DNA of 58,898 nucleotides from an uncultured Bacillota bacterium (GTDB taxonomy: Bacteria > Bacillota > Clostridia > Oscillospirales > Oscillospiraceae): the NCBI GenBank assembly GCA_947383275.1, contig CANDCW010000007.1, positions 1 through 58,898 of the forward strand, read 5' to 3'. The notes under the pieces were generated by a model. That model saw only the letters and a list, made by a program, of their open reading frames with translations, was not told the DNA's origin and searched no databases. Positions 39,512 to 47,195 of this stretch are shown piece by piece. Made by a program: the position numbers and the translations under genes. Each line of letters begins with the position of its first letter. The stretch's first letter is position 1.

Positions 39512-41200
39512 ATGCTCTCCTTACTTCACATTGAAAACATTGCCATTATTGAATCGGCAGACATCAGTTTTGACAAGGGATTTAATGTGCTCACTGGCGA
39601 AACTGGAGCTGGAAAATCCATTGTTATTGATTCCATTAGCGCTGTATTGGGGGAGAGGACCAGCCGGGAATTGATCCGTACCGGGGCCAAATCGGCCCTG
39701 GTCAATGCGGTATTTACCGGAACTCTGCCTCAAAAATGGCTGGAAAACAACGGATTCCCAGTAAGCGGCGAAGAGCTGATGCTTCAGCGGGAAATCCAGG
39801 GGGACGGCCGCAATGCCTGCCGGGTGAACGGACGTCCGTTAACGGTGGCCCAGTTGCGGGAACTGGGGCGTCAGCTGCTGAACATCCATGGTCAGCACGA
39901 TGGGCAGCAACTGCTGGACCCGGACTGCCATCTAGACTATCTGGACAGCTTTGGCAAAACAGGCGCTCTGCTTGAGAGCTACCGGGCAGCGTACCGCTCT
40001 ATGGCCGACCTGCGCAGGCGCATCTCGGAGCTGGAGATGGATGAAGCGGAACGGTCCCGGCGGGTGGACACCCTAGAGTACCAAATAAGAGAGTTGGAGC
40101 GCGCTGAGCTGAGGCCCGGCGAGGACGAGGAGCTGGACGCACGGAAAACCCTTCTGCGCAGTTCCGGAAAGCTGATGGAGGCGATTCAGGAGGCCCAATT
40201 TGCCCTGTCAGGGAGCGACGACAGCCAGGGGGCCTGCGACCTTATCGGTGAAGCGGAGGGGGCCATCCGCTCTGCGGCCCGTCTGGGGCCCCAGTTAGAC
40301 GAATTGGCGGAGAAGCTGACTGCCTTGCGCTGTGCCGCCGATGACGCGGCAGAGACCCTCCGGGATTTTTCCGATGAATTTGACTTCTCTCCTGAAGAGC
40401 TGGATCAGCTGGAAAGCCGGCTGGATGTAATCTATCGCCTGAAGAAAAAGTATGGCCCCACTGTAGCCGATATGCTGGACTATTTGGAACGCTCTAAAAT
40501 AGAGCTGGAACAGATACAAGATGCTGACGATACTGTCCAGCGTTTGGAAAAGGAGTTGGACAAGGCCCGGAAAGAGGCAGCAAAACGGGGCGCGGTCCTT
40601 ACCAAGGCGCGGAAAAAGGCTGCGGACGATCTCCAGAAGCGGGTGCAGGAGGAGCTGCGCCAGCTGGATATGCCCAAGGTGCAGTTTGTCACCGACTTTG
40701 CCCCCAGCTCTGGACAGGATGGCATGGATGACACCGGTATGGACCAGGTTCAATTCCTCATGTCCGCCAACCTAGGCGAGGCGTTAAAACCGATCCAAAA
40801 GGTGGCCTCGGGCGGTGAGCTGGCCCGAATTATGCTGGCCCTGAAGAATGTGCTGGCGGAAGATGACGGCATTGGCAGCTTGGTTTTCGATGAGGTTGAC
40901 ACCGGTGTATCCGGGCGGGCAGCTCAGAAGGTGGCCGAGAAAATGGCTGACGTAGCCAGACGCAAGCAGGTGCTGTGCGTCACCCATCTGCCTCAGATCG
41001 CTGCTATGGCGGATACTCATTTCTCCGTAGAAAAGGGGGAGAGGAAGGGGCGTACCTTTACCAATGTGGCCCGCCTAGACAAGGACGGCAGGGTGGAGGA
41101 GCTGGCCCGTCTCATTGGCGGCACGGCGGTCACCGATGTGCTGAAACAGAGCGCCGTCCAGCTGCTGGAGCAGGCGGAGGAATATCGGAAAAAGGCATAA
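39512..41200 (+). CDS. recN: DNA repair protein RecN
   Basis: RecN is an SMC-like ATPase recruited to double-strand breaks. The 562-residue product has N-terminal Walker A GETGAGKSIVIDSI near residue 32, the GQHDGQQLL segment, a long central coiled coil (about residues 165-390), and the C-terminal ABC signature KVASGGELARIMLALKNVLA, Walker B VFDEVDTGVSG and TVTHLPQIAAMA-like CVTHLPQIAAMAD. RBS AGGAGGGGAG. It ends the nusB operon. In many Firmicutes spoIVB and spo0A follow recN; here a strong terminator follows and then an oppositely oriented transporter. Confidence 0.96.
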   Translation: MLSLLHIENIAIIESADISFDKGFNVLTGETGAGKSIVIDSISAVLGERTSRELIRTGAKSALVNAVFTGTLPQKWLENNGFPVSGEELMLQREIQGDGRNACRVNGRPLTVAQLRELGRQLLNIHGQHDGQQLLDPDCHLDYLDSFGKTGALLESYRAAYRSMADLRRRISELEMDEAERSRRVDTLEYQIRELERAELRPGEDEELDARKTLLRSSGKLMEAIQEAQFALSGSDDSQGACDLIGEAEGAIRSAARLGPQLDELAEKLTALRCAADDAAETLRDFSDEFDFSPEELDQLESRLDVIYRLKKKYGPTVADMLDYLERSKIELEQIQDADDTVQRLEKELDKARKEAAKRGAVLTKARKKAADDLQKRVQEELRQLDMPKVQFVTDFAPSSGQDGMDDTGMDQVQFLMSANLGEALKPIQKVASGGELARIMLALKNVLAEDDGIGSLVFDEVDTGVSGRAAQKVAEKMADVARRKQVLCVTHLPQIAAMADTHFSVEKGERKGRTFTNVARLDKDGRVEELARLIGGTAVTDVLKQSAVQLLEQAEEYRKKA

Positions 41201-41238
41201 AAAACTGGCCGGCGCTTACGCCGGCCAGTTTTTGTTTT
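41201..41238. terminator. Bidirectional terminator between recN and the NSS transporter gene
   Basis: AAAACTGGCCGGCG pairs with CGCCGGCCAGTTTTT around a CTTA loop, with TTTGTTTT on the plus side and a short AT-rich tail on the minus side. Confidence 0.85.
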
Positions 41239-41241
41239 CGG

Positions 41242-42669
41242 TCAGACAGGGGTAGTAAAGGTCTGGATTTGTCCAAACAAGATAAAGGCCATGGCGATGG
41301 GGGCAACAAAACGAACGCAGATGACAAAGAAAGTATACACCCCATCGCTCATTGTATGGCCCTCCAGGCTAACCTCGTCCCGGATAGCCTTGGGCCCAAT
41401 CACCCAGCCAATGAGGATAGACATAATCAATGCGCCCAGAGGCATGGCAATACCCTCAGAGACGAAGTCCATAAATTCCAGCCAGCAACTGCCCAGATCA
41501 AGCCCGGTGGACTGGAAGGGGACCCACATGCCGTTGGAGCCCAGGCCATCGGCGGCAACCACGGCGGCTTCAATAAAGATGACCAGGCAGACCAGCGCCA
41601 CCACCGTATTCCGCTTAGGCGCTTTGCCTTTGGCGATTCGGGCGTCGATGATAAAGGTGACCAGAACCTCAGTCAGGGCAATGGCGGAGGTAATTGCTGC
41701 CAGCACGACAAACAAAAAGAACAGAATACCAAAAATGGGACCGAAAGCGCCCATAGAGTTAAAAACATCCTGCAGAGTGATGAACAGCAGTTTTGGGCCG
41801 GAGAGGGCGGCATCCTCGCCTCCTCCAAGGGCGAACGCGGCGGGCAGGACGGCCAGCCCGGCCATTACAGCCACCAGGGTGTCGGAGACAATGATAACCA
41901 GAGAGTTTTTCACCAAGCTCTCTTTTTTGCTGAGATAGGAGCCATAGGTGACGGTGATGCCCATAGCCAGGGAGAGGGAGAAAAACATCTGGCCGCCAGC
42001 AGCGGAGAGCACACTGATAAAGTTTGTTTGAATGGGCTCAAAATTAGGGGCAAACATAAACTTTAAGCCCTCTATGGCCCCAGGCAGGGTGAGGGAGCGG
42101 ATAATCACGATTACCAGCATGACGAACAAAGCAGGCATACCCACCTTATTGAACCTCTCGATGCCCTCCTTAATGCCGCCTCGGATAATCAGAAAGCACA
42201 GAGCAATGAAAAGGAACGTGGTGCCGATGGCCAGGGGCTGGTTTGTAAGCATAGCGCCGAAGGAGTCCGCCCCTGAGACGCTGGACAGGCTGAAGATACC
42301 CAGCAATTCCGCGAAGTTAAGACCCACGTACTGGATACAATAGGCGCCCAGCACAGTGTAAAAGCTAAGGATCAGAAAGGGGGAGAGCAGGGCGAAAAAC
42401 CCTAAAAAACCGCCCATTTTCCCGCCTACCTTCCGGTAGCTGTCTAGCACACTGCCGCCGCCTTTGCGGCCGATAGCCAGCTCGCACAGCATAATGGTAA
42501 AGCCAACCAGAATAGCCAGTACCAAATAGATGATAAGGAACGGAAAACCGCCGTTTTTACCCATGCGGAAGGGAAAGGACCAGATATTTCCCAAGCCAAC
42601 AGCAGCACCCACTGTAGCCATCAAAAAGCCCAGATTGCTGCCCCATTGTCCTCTGTGATGTTGTTCCAT
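41242..42669 (-). CDS. Sodium-dependent transporter, NSS/SNF family
   Basis: The 475-residue protein has about 11-12 membrane helices of the LeuT fold. Diagnostic are NLGFLMATVGAAVGLGNIWSF with FPFRMGKNGGFPF in helix 1, EL-AIGRKGGGS in helix 2, and the helix-8 region. It probably symports an amino acid with sodium; bacterial members often carry tryptophan, tyrosine or branched amino acids, but the substrate cannot be read here. AGGAGGAAATT precedes the ATG. It has its own promoter (42721-42749) and stands opposite to recN. Confidence 0.9.
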   Translation of the reverse strand: MEQHHRGQWGSNLGFLMATVGAAVGLGNIWSFPFRMGKNGGFPFLIIYLVLAILVGFTIMLCELAIGRKGGGSVLDSYRKVGGKMGGFLGFFALLSPFLILSFYTVLGAYCIQYVGLNFAELLGIFSLSSVSGADSFGAMLTNQPLAIGTTFLFIALCFLIIRGGIKEGIERFNKVGMPALFVMLVIVIIRSLTLPGAIEGLKFMFAPNFEPIQTNFISVLSAAGGQMFFSLSLAMGITVTYGSYLSKKESLVKNSLVIIVSDTLVAVMAGLAVLPAAFALGGGEDAALSGPKLLFITLQDVFNSMGAFGPIFGILFFLFVVLAAITSAIALTEVLVTFIIDARIAKGKAPKRNTVVALVCLVIFIEAAVVAADGLGSNGMWVPFQSTGLDLGSCWLEFMDFVSEGIAMPLGALIMSILIGWVIGPKAIRDEVSLEGHTMSDGVYTFFVICVRFVAPIAMAFILFGQIQTFTTPV

Positions 42670-42720
42670 AATTTCCTCCTAAATACATTTTTGACACACA
42701 TAAAAGGGGAGTTAAGCGAC

Positions 42721-42749
42721 ATTTTACCAGAAATAGCTGTTCCCGTCAA
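42721..42749 (-). promoter_or_regulatory. Promoter of the NSS transporter gene
   Basis: On the minus strand TTGACG (complement of 42744-42749), a 17-base spacer and TAAAAT (complement of 42721-42726). Confidence 0.65.
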
Positions 42750-42830
42750 CATTAAATTGAAAATATCGTCTGCAAAGTTGAATCTATGCCAGGAAAACCG
42801 CCTGTTCCGCAATAAAAACCAAAGTACCCA

Positions 42831-42858
42831 TTGCCTTTTTTTCAATCTTAAGTATAAT
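42831..42858 (+). promoter_or_regulatory. Promoter of the malic enzyme gene
   Basis: TTGCCT at 42831-42836, a 16-base spacer and a perfect TATAAT at 42853-42858. Confidence 0.55.
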
Positions 42859-42906
42859 AGACTCAGGGAAAACAATACTCATTCTAACGATAAGGGGAGA
42901 ATGCCC

Positions 42907-44079
42907 ATGGATTACGCAAAGGAAAGCCTGCGCCTGCATGGCGAATGGAGGGGGAAGATCGAGGTTGTGGCTACCGTGCCGGCCAATGACAAGGACTCTC
43001 TGTCGCTGGCCTATACCCCAGGAGTCGCCCAGCCCTGCCTGGCCATCCGGGAGGACCCGGCCAAAAGCTACGAGCTTACCCGGCGGCACAATCTGGTGGC
43101 CGTCATCACGGACGGCTCTGCCGTCCTGGGCCTTGGGGACATTGGTCCTGAGGCCGGCATGCCTGTAATGGAGGGCAAGTGTGTCCTGTTCAAGTCGTTT
43201 GGCGGAGTGGATGCCTTTCCGCTGTGCGTCAGGACCAAGGATGTGGACGAGTTTGTCCAAACGGTGTACAATATCTCCAGCTCCTTCGGAGGCATCAATC
43301 TGGAGGACATTGCCGCCCCTCGGTGTTTTGAAATTGAGCGGAAGCTGAAGCAGAAGTGTGATATTCCTATTTTCCATGACGACCAGCATGGCACCGCCAT
43401 CATTACTCTGGCCGGGCTGACCAACGCGCTGAAGGTGGTGGGGAAGAACAGGGGAGAGGTCAAAGTGGTTACCTCCGGAGCCGGAGCCGCAGCGATCTCT
43501 ATCGTCAGGCTGCTGCTGTCCGCCGGTTTCAGGCATATCACCATGTGTGACCGGAAAGGTGCGATTTACGCTGGCCGCGAGGGGCTGAATTGGATCAAAG
43601 AGGAGATGGCTCAGGTAACCAACCTGGAAAAGAAGGCCGGAACCCTGGCCGACGCCCTGGCAGGAGCCGACGTGTTTATTGGCGTCTCCGCCCCTGGCAC
43701 GGTTACCACAGAGATGGTCAGAACAATGAACAAAGACGCCATCGTATTTGCCTGCGCCAATCCGACTCCGGAAATTTTCCCAGATGACGCCAAGGCAGGG
43801 GGCGCCCGTGTGGTGTCCACCGGACGGAGCGACTACCCCAACCAGATCAACAATGTGCTGGCTTTCCCGGGAATATTCCGGGGGGCGCTGGATGTCCGAG
43901 CCAGCGATATCAATGAGGAGATGAAGCTTGCCGCCGCCCGTGCGCTGGCCGGCTTGATTCCCGACGAAGAGCTGAGCGACAATTATATCATTCCACAGGC
44001 GTTCGATCCCCGTGTGGGGCCCGCCGTGGCTGAGGCTGTGGCCGAGGCCGCTCGGAAGTCCGGCGTTGCGCGGCTCTGA
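42907..44079 (+). CDS. NAD(P)-dependent malic enzyme (short form)
   Basis: Malic enzyme oxidatively decarboxylates malate to pyruvate. The 390-residue short form shows SLAYTPGVAQPCLAI near residue 35, TDGSAVLGLGDIGPEAGMPV, FGGINLEDIAAPRCFEIE and PIFHDDQHGTAIITLAGL, then the NAD-binding VVTSGAGAAAISIVRLLL. The phosphotransacetylase extension of the long form is absent. ATG 42907 is preferred over ATG 42901 because AAGGGGAGA sits about seven bases before it and abuts the other. It could feed oxaloacetate/pyruvate metabolism coupled to sodium-pump decarboxylases, which is inference. A pseudogene follows. Confidence 0.93.
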   Translation: MDYAKESLRLHGEWRGKIEVVATVPANDKDSLSLAYTPGVAQPCLAIREDPAKSYELTRRHNLVAVITDGSAVLGLGDIGPEAGMPVMEGKCVLFKSFGGVDAFPLCVRTKDVDEFVQTVYNISSSFGGINLEDIAAPRCFEIERKLKQKCDIPIFHDDQHGTAIITLAGLTNALKVVGKNRGEVKVVTSGAGAAAISIVRLLLSAGFRHITMCDRKGAIYAGREGLNWIKEEMAQVTNLEKKAGTLADALAGADVFIGVSAPGTVTTEMVRTMNKDAIVFACANPTPEIFPDDAKAGGARVVSTGRSDYPNQINNVLAFPGIFRGALDVRASDINEEMKLAAARALAGLIPDEELSDNYIIPQAFDPRVGPAVAEAVAEAARKSGVARL

Positions 44080-44088
44080 AGAGGCAAA

Positions 44089-44282
44089 ATGAGCGTATTC
44101 TTTTACGGTTGTATTTCTATGGACGGCTATCTGGCTGACAGGAATCATGGCCTGGACTGGCTCCATGCGTCCGGCAGTCCGGATGAGACAGATTTACGCA
44201 AAAGGAGGCCCTGCGGCACTTCCGCCTGAATGAAGTTAAGCGGTACGGTCAGTTTGCGGAGATCATTTACAGCCGGGATTAG
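44089..44282 (+). pseudogene. Remnant of a RibD-C/DHFR-like reductase with internal deletion
   Basis: The first 36 codons from ATG 44089 encode MSVFFYGCISMDGYLADRNH then GLDWLHASGSPDETD, the N-terminus of YyaP/YwjB-type dihydrofolate reductase-fold proteins. The frame then hits a stop after 46 codons (44227-44229). In another frame from about 44198 the sequence encodes EALRHFRLNEVKRYGQFAEI followed by IYSRD and a stop, which resembles the C-terminal end of the same family. About 100 central codons are missing. The simplest reading is one ancestral gene with an internal deletion. No function is expected. Confidence 0.65.
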
Positions 44283-44294
44283 TGAGATTTCCCG

Positions 44295-44323
44295 TTGACA
44301 AGGATGAAAAATTGTGGTAAAGT
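44295..44323 (+). promoter_or_regulatory. Promoter of the DMT transporter-tyrS unit
   Basis: A perfect TTGACA at 44295-44300, a 17-base spacer and TAAAGT at 44318-44323. Confidence 0.65.
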
Positions 44324-44337
44324 GTGACAATGTAGCG

Positions 44338-44372
44338 GCCCTCTGTCCGAGCTTCGGGCGGAGGGCTTTCTG
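44338..44372 (+). terminator. Leader hairpin, possible attenuator, ahead of the DMT transporter
   Basis: A 12-bp GC-rich stem (44338-44349 with 44355-44366, GCCCTC/GAGGGC base) with a 5-base loop, followed by TTTCTGATT. It lies between the promoter and the start codon. The T-run is weak, so it may be a partial terminator or an mRNA-stabilising hairpin. Confidence 0.5.
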
Positions 44373-44390
44373 ATTAAGGAAGTGATTGTT

Positions 44391-45260
44391 TTGTCAGCGC
44401 GTCAAAAGGGAACGCTTTGTGTGTTTATGGCCGCTGTACTGTACAGCATTGGAGGGCTTTGCATCAAGCTGATTCCATGGGGCGGAATGGCCATTAACGG
44501 CGCCCGTACAGCCATTGCCCTTGTGGTAATCGGCTTATATTTGAAAACAATCCGCCATAAGCCGCGGATGAACATGTGGATACTGGTTGGCGCCTTGTCA
44601 GTGTGTGGTACCAACATTTTGTTTTCCATTGCCAATAAACTGACCACCGCCGGCAATGCCATTGTCCTCCAATTTACGGCTCCCGTCTTTGTCATTCTGT
44701 TTTCCGTCCTGCTGTTTGGCAAGAAGCCTCAAAAACTGGATCTGGCGGCCTGCGTCCTGGTGCTGGGCGGTGTGCTGCTGTTCTTTATCGACAGCTTGTC
44801 GGCGGGAGGAATGTTGGGGAATATTCTGGCGCTGCTGTCTGGAGTGTCCTACGCCGGAGTGTTCATGATGAACGACATGCCCGACAGCGACCCCATTTCT
44901 TCCGTATTCTGGGGAGATGCCATCAGCGCGGCAGTAGGGCTTCCATTCTTGGGGTACGAGACGGAATTTTCCCACAATACCCTGGTTCCTCTGCTTGTAC
45001 TGGGGGTGTTTCAGGTAGCTGTAGCATATATCCTGATGGTGGAAGGCCTGAAAACCACGCCTCCCGTCACCGCCAGCTTGGTGTCCGGTATTGAACCGGT
45101 CCTCAACCCCATCCTGGTGGCGGTATTCTACCATGAGATGATCGGTCCCATTGCATTGGTCGGCGCGATGGTGGTGGTGGGCAGTGTGGTACTGTATAAT
45201 GTATTTTTGACCCGTCAGGCTATGGCGTATACAACAATTACGAAGGAGAGGATACTATGA
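44391..45260 (+). CDS. DMT-superfamily transporter (EamA)
   Basis: The 289-residue protein has ten predicted membrane helices in two EamA repeats: FMAAVLYSIGGLCIKLIPWG starts the first, and LLSGVSYAGVFMMND starts the second, with the closing EPVLNPILVAVFYHEMIGP loop. Such proteins export metabolites or amino acids; the substrate is unknown. Translation probably begins at TTG 44391 after AAGGAAGTGAT; the longer frame from GTG 44382 begins inside that site. It overlaps tyrS by four bases, so it is coupled to it, which makes a tyrosine-related substrate a tempting but unproven idea. Confidence 0.87.
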   Translation: MSARQKGTLCVFMAAVLYSIGGLCIKLIPWGGMAINGARTAIALVVIGLYLKTIRHKPRMNMWILVGALSVCGTNILFSIANKLTTAGNAIVLQFTAPVFVILFSVLLFGKKPQKLDLAACVLVLGGVLLFFIDSLSAGGMLGNILALLSGVSYAGVFMMNDMPDSDPISSVFWGDAISAAVGLPFLGYETEFSHNTLVPLLVLGVFQVAVAYILMVEGLKTTPPVTASLVSGIEPVLNPILVAVFYHEMIGPIALVGAMVVVGSVVLYNVFLTRQAMAYTTITKERIL

Positions 45261-46480
45261 CCTGTTACGAAGAACTGAAGGCTCGGGGCCTGATTGCCCA
45301 AGTGACAAATGAAAAGGAAATTTCTCAAATGATTAACGAGGGAAAAGCCGTATTTTACATCGGCTTTGACCCCACGGCTGATTCCCTCCATGTTGGCCAT
45401 TTCATGGCTCTGTGCCTGATGAAACGGCTGCAAATGGCGGGCAACCGGCCTATCGCCCTGATTGGAGGAGGCACCGGCATGATTGGCGACCCCTCTGGAC
45501 GCACCGATATGCGGTCCATGATGACTGAGGAGACTATTTGTCATAACTGTGACTGCTTCAAGAAGCAGATGGAGCGTTTTATTGAGTTCGGCGAGGGCAA
45601 GGCCATGATGATTAACAACGCTGACTGGCTGATGAAGCTGAACTATGTAGAGGTCCTGCGGGAGGTGGGAGCCTGCTTCTCGGTGAACAACATGCTTCGG
45701 GCAGAATGCTATAAGCAGCGCATGGAAAAGGGACTCAGCTTCCTGGAGTTTAACTATATGATTATGCAGTCCTACGACTTCTACTATCTGTTCCGAAATT
45801 ACGGCTGCAACATGCAGTTCGGCGGCGATGACCAGTGGTCTAATATGCTGGGCGGTACCGAGTTGATCCGCCGTAAGCTTGGCAAGGATGCTCACGCTAT
45901 GACCATCACGCTACTGCTGAATTCTGAAGGTAAGAAGATGGGTAAGACCGCTAAGGGCGCGGTATGGCTGGATCCAAATAAGACGTCTCCCTACGAATTT
46001 TATCAGTACTGGCGTAACGTGGGCGACAGCGATGTGCTCAAATGCCTGCGCATGCTTACTTTCCTGCCCTTGGAGCAGATTGACGAAATGGACAATTGGA
46101 CTGGCAGTCAGCTCAACACAGCCAAGGAGATTTTGGCCTTTGAGCTGACCAAACTGGTTCATGGAGAGGAGGAGACCGTCAAGGCCCAGGAAGCCGCAAA
46201 GGCTTTGTTTGTGGGCGGTGGCGACATGTCCAACGTCCCTGCCACGCAGTTAACCGCCGATGACCTTACTGACGGCGCGATCGGTGTGCTGGACCTGATG
46301 GTCAAATGCAAGCTCGCTCCCTCTAAAAAAGAGGCCCGCCGCCTGGTGGAGCAAGGCGGCGTGGAGGTCAACGGTGGGAAAGTAGCTGCGGCTACTGCCA
46401 GTTACACCGCTGGCGATCTTTCCGGAGACGGACTAATGATCAAGAAAGGCAAAAAAGTGTATCATCGGGTCTATATGTGA
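45257..46480 (+). CDS. tyrS: Tyrosyl-tRNA synthetase
   Basis: TyrS charges tRNA-Tyr. The 407-residue protein shows class I motifs: FDPTADSLHVGHFMALCLMK with HVGH near residue 47, GGGTGMIGDPSGR, QFGGDDQWSNMLGG, and KMGKTAKGAVWLD as the KMSKS-type loop. A C-terminal S4 domain (about 340-407, LAPSKKEARRLVEQGGVEVN) completes the TyrS architecture. AAGGAGAGG precedes the ATG, which lies inside the end of the transporter gene. No T-box leader was recognised upstream. Confidence 0.96.
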   Translation: MTCYEELKARGLIAQVTNEKEISQMINEGKAVFYIGFDPTADSLHVGHFMALCLMKRLQMAGNRPIALIGGGTGMIGDPSGRTDMRSMMTEETICHNCDCFKKQMERFIEFGEGKAMMINNADWLMKLNYVEVLREVGACFSVNNMLRAECYKQRMEKGLSFLEFNYMIMQSYDFYYLFRNYGCNMQFGGDDQWSNMLGGTELIRRKLGKDAHAMTITLLLNSEGKKMGKTAKGAVWLDPNKTSPYEFYQYWRNVGDSDVLKCLRMLTFLPLEQIDEMDNWTGSQLNTAKEILAFELTKLVHGEEETVKAQEAAKALFVGGGDMSNVPATQLTADDLTDGAIGVLDLMVKCKLAPSKKEARRLVEQGGVEVNGGKVAAATASYTAGDLSGDGLMIKKGKKVYHRVYM

Positions 46481-46491
46481 GAAATGGAGCA

Positions 46492-46518
46492 AGGGAGAGG
46501 TGTAAAATACCTCTCCCT
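46492..46518 (+). terminator. Hairpin after tyrS
   Basis: AGGGAGAGGT pairs with ACCTCTCCCT (10 bp, loop GTAAAAT). The following bases are not T-rich, so termination would be weak. Confidence 0.45.
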
Positions 46519-46538
46519 GTCCTGCTCAGAGGAGAATT

Positions 46539-47030
46539 ATGCAAAAGGTGATAATAATAGGCAGTTCAGGGGCAGGGAAAAGCACATTTGCGCGAAAACT
46601 GAGAGATAAATCCGGATTGCCGTTATATTATTTGGATTTGCTGTGGCACAGGCCGGATCGAACAACGGTCTCAAACGAAGTATTTGATGCACAGTTAAAA
46701 GAACTTCTGTCCCGAGACAAGTGGATTATTGACGGAAACTATCAGCGCACGCTTTCGGTACGTCTGGATGCCTGTGATACTGTTTTCTTGCTGGATTTTC
46801 CTTTGGATGTATGCTTGTCTGGCGTGGAAAGCCGTATTGGCCAGGCAAGGGCAGATATGCCTTGGATTGAAACAGAATTTGATCCCGATTTTAAGCAGTG
46901 GATTATTGAGTTTCAAAATACGCATTTGCTTCAGATTTATATGCTGCTAGAACAGTATCGGGAAACCAAAACAGTTGTCATTTTCAAATCCAGACAAGAA
47001 GCGGATGATTATTTAAGTGCCCTTTATTGA
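46539..47030 (+). CDS. P-loop kinase-like protein (FlaR/adenylate-kinase-like)
   Basis: The 163-residue protein begins with Walker A IIGSSGAGKSTFARKLRDKS, then LDLLWHRPD and DKWIIDGNYQRTL, and ends in an alpha-helical domain. The pattern is that of small P-loop proteins annotated DNA topology modulation protein FlaR or adenylate-kinase-like, found scattered in Firmicutes. The phosphorylated substrate is unknown. AGAGGAG precedes the ATG. Codon use and base composition are more AT-rich than tyrS, suggesting recent acquisition; the neighbour xerC-like gene shares that character. Confidence 0.75.
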   Translation: MQKVIIIGSSGAGKSTFARKLRDKSGLPLYYLDLLWHRPDRTTVSNEVFDAQLKELLSRDKWIIDGNYQRTLSVRLDACDTVFLLDFPLDVCLSGVESRIGQARADMPWIETEFDPDFKQWIIEFQNTHLLQIYMLLEQYRETKTVVIFKSRQEADDYLSALY

Positions 47031-47122
47031 CTGATTTTTGGAATTGTGTTATACTATTTAAATGTTTTATTTCTGAGACAGAAAAGGAGGGACGGCGGAT
47101 CCTCAAATTAACCTACACCACA

Positions 47123-47152
47123 AGGTCAACAAAATAAAAATTTTGTTGACCT
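47123..47152. repeat. Perfect 13-bp inverted repeat upstream of the second tyrosine recombinase
   Basis: AGGTCAACAAAAT (47123-47135) and ATTTTGTTGACCT (47140-47152) are exact inverted copies around AAAA. It lies 43 bases before the recombinase start. It may be an operator, a recombinase binding site, or an RNA hairpin; there is no clear T-tail on the plus strand. Confidence 0.8.
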
Positions 47153-47195
47153 GAGAGGAGGGTAAATAACTGTATTTGAGGAACTCACCCTATTT

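Noticed and set aside
42784..44166. A 460-codon minus-strand open frame opposite the malic enzyme gene
   Set aside because: Antisense shadow of a certain enzyme with no ribosome site or motifs.
44324..45256. T-box upstream of tyrS
   Set aside because: No T-box sequence (AGGGTGGNACCGCG) or specifier stem was found; tyrS begins inside the transporter gene.
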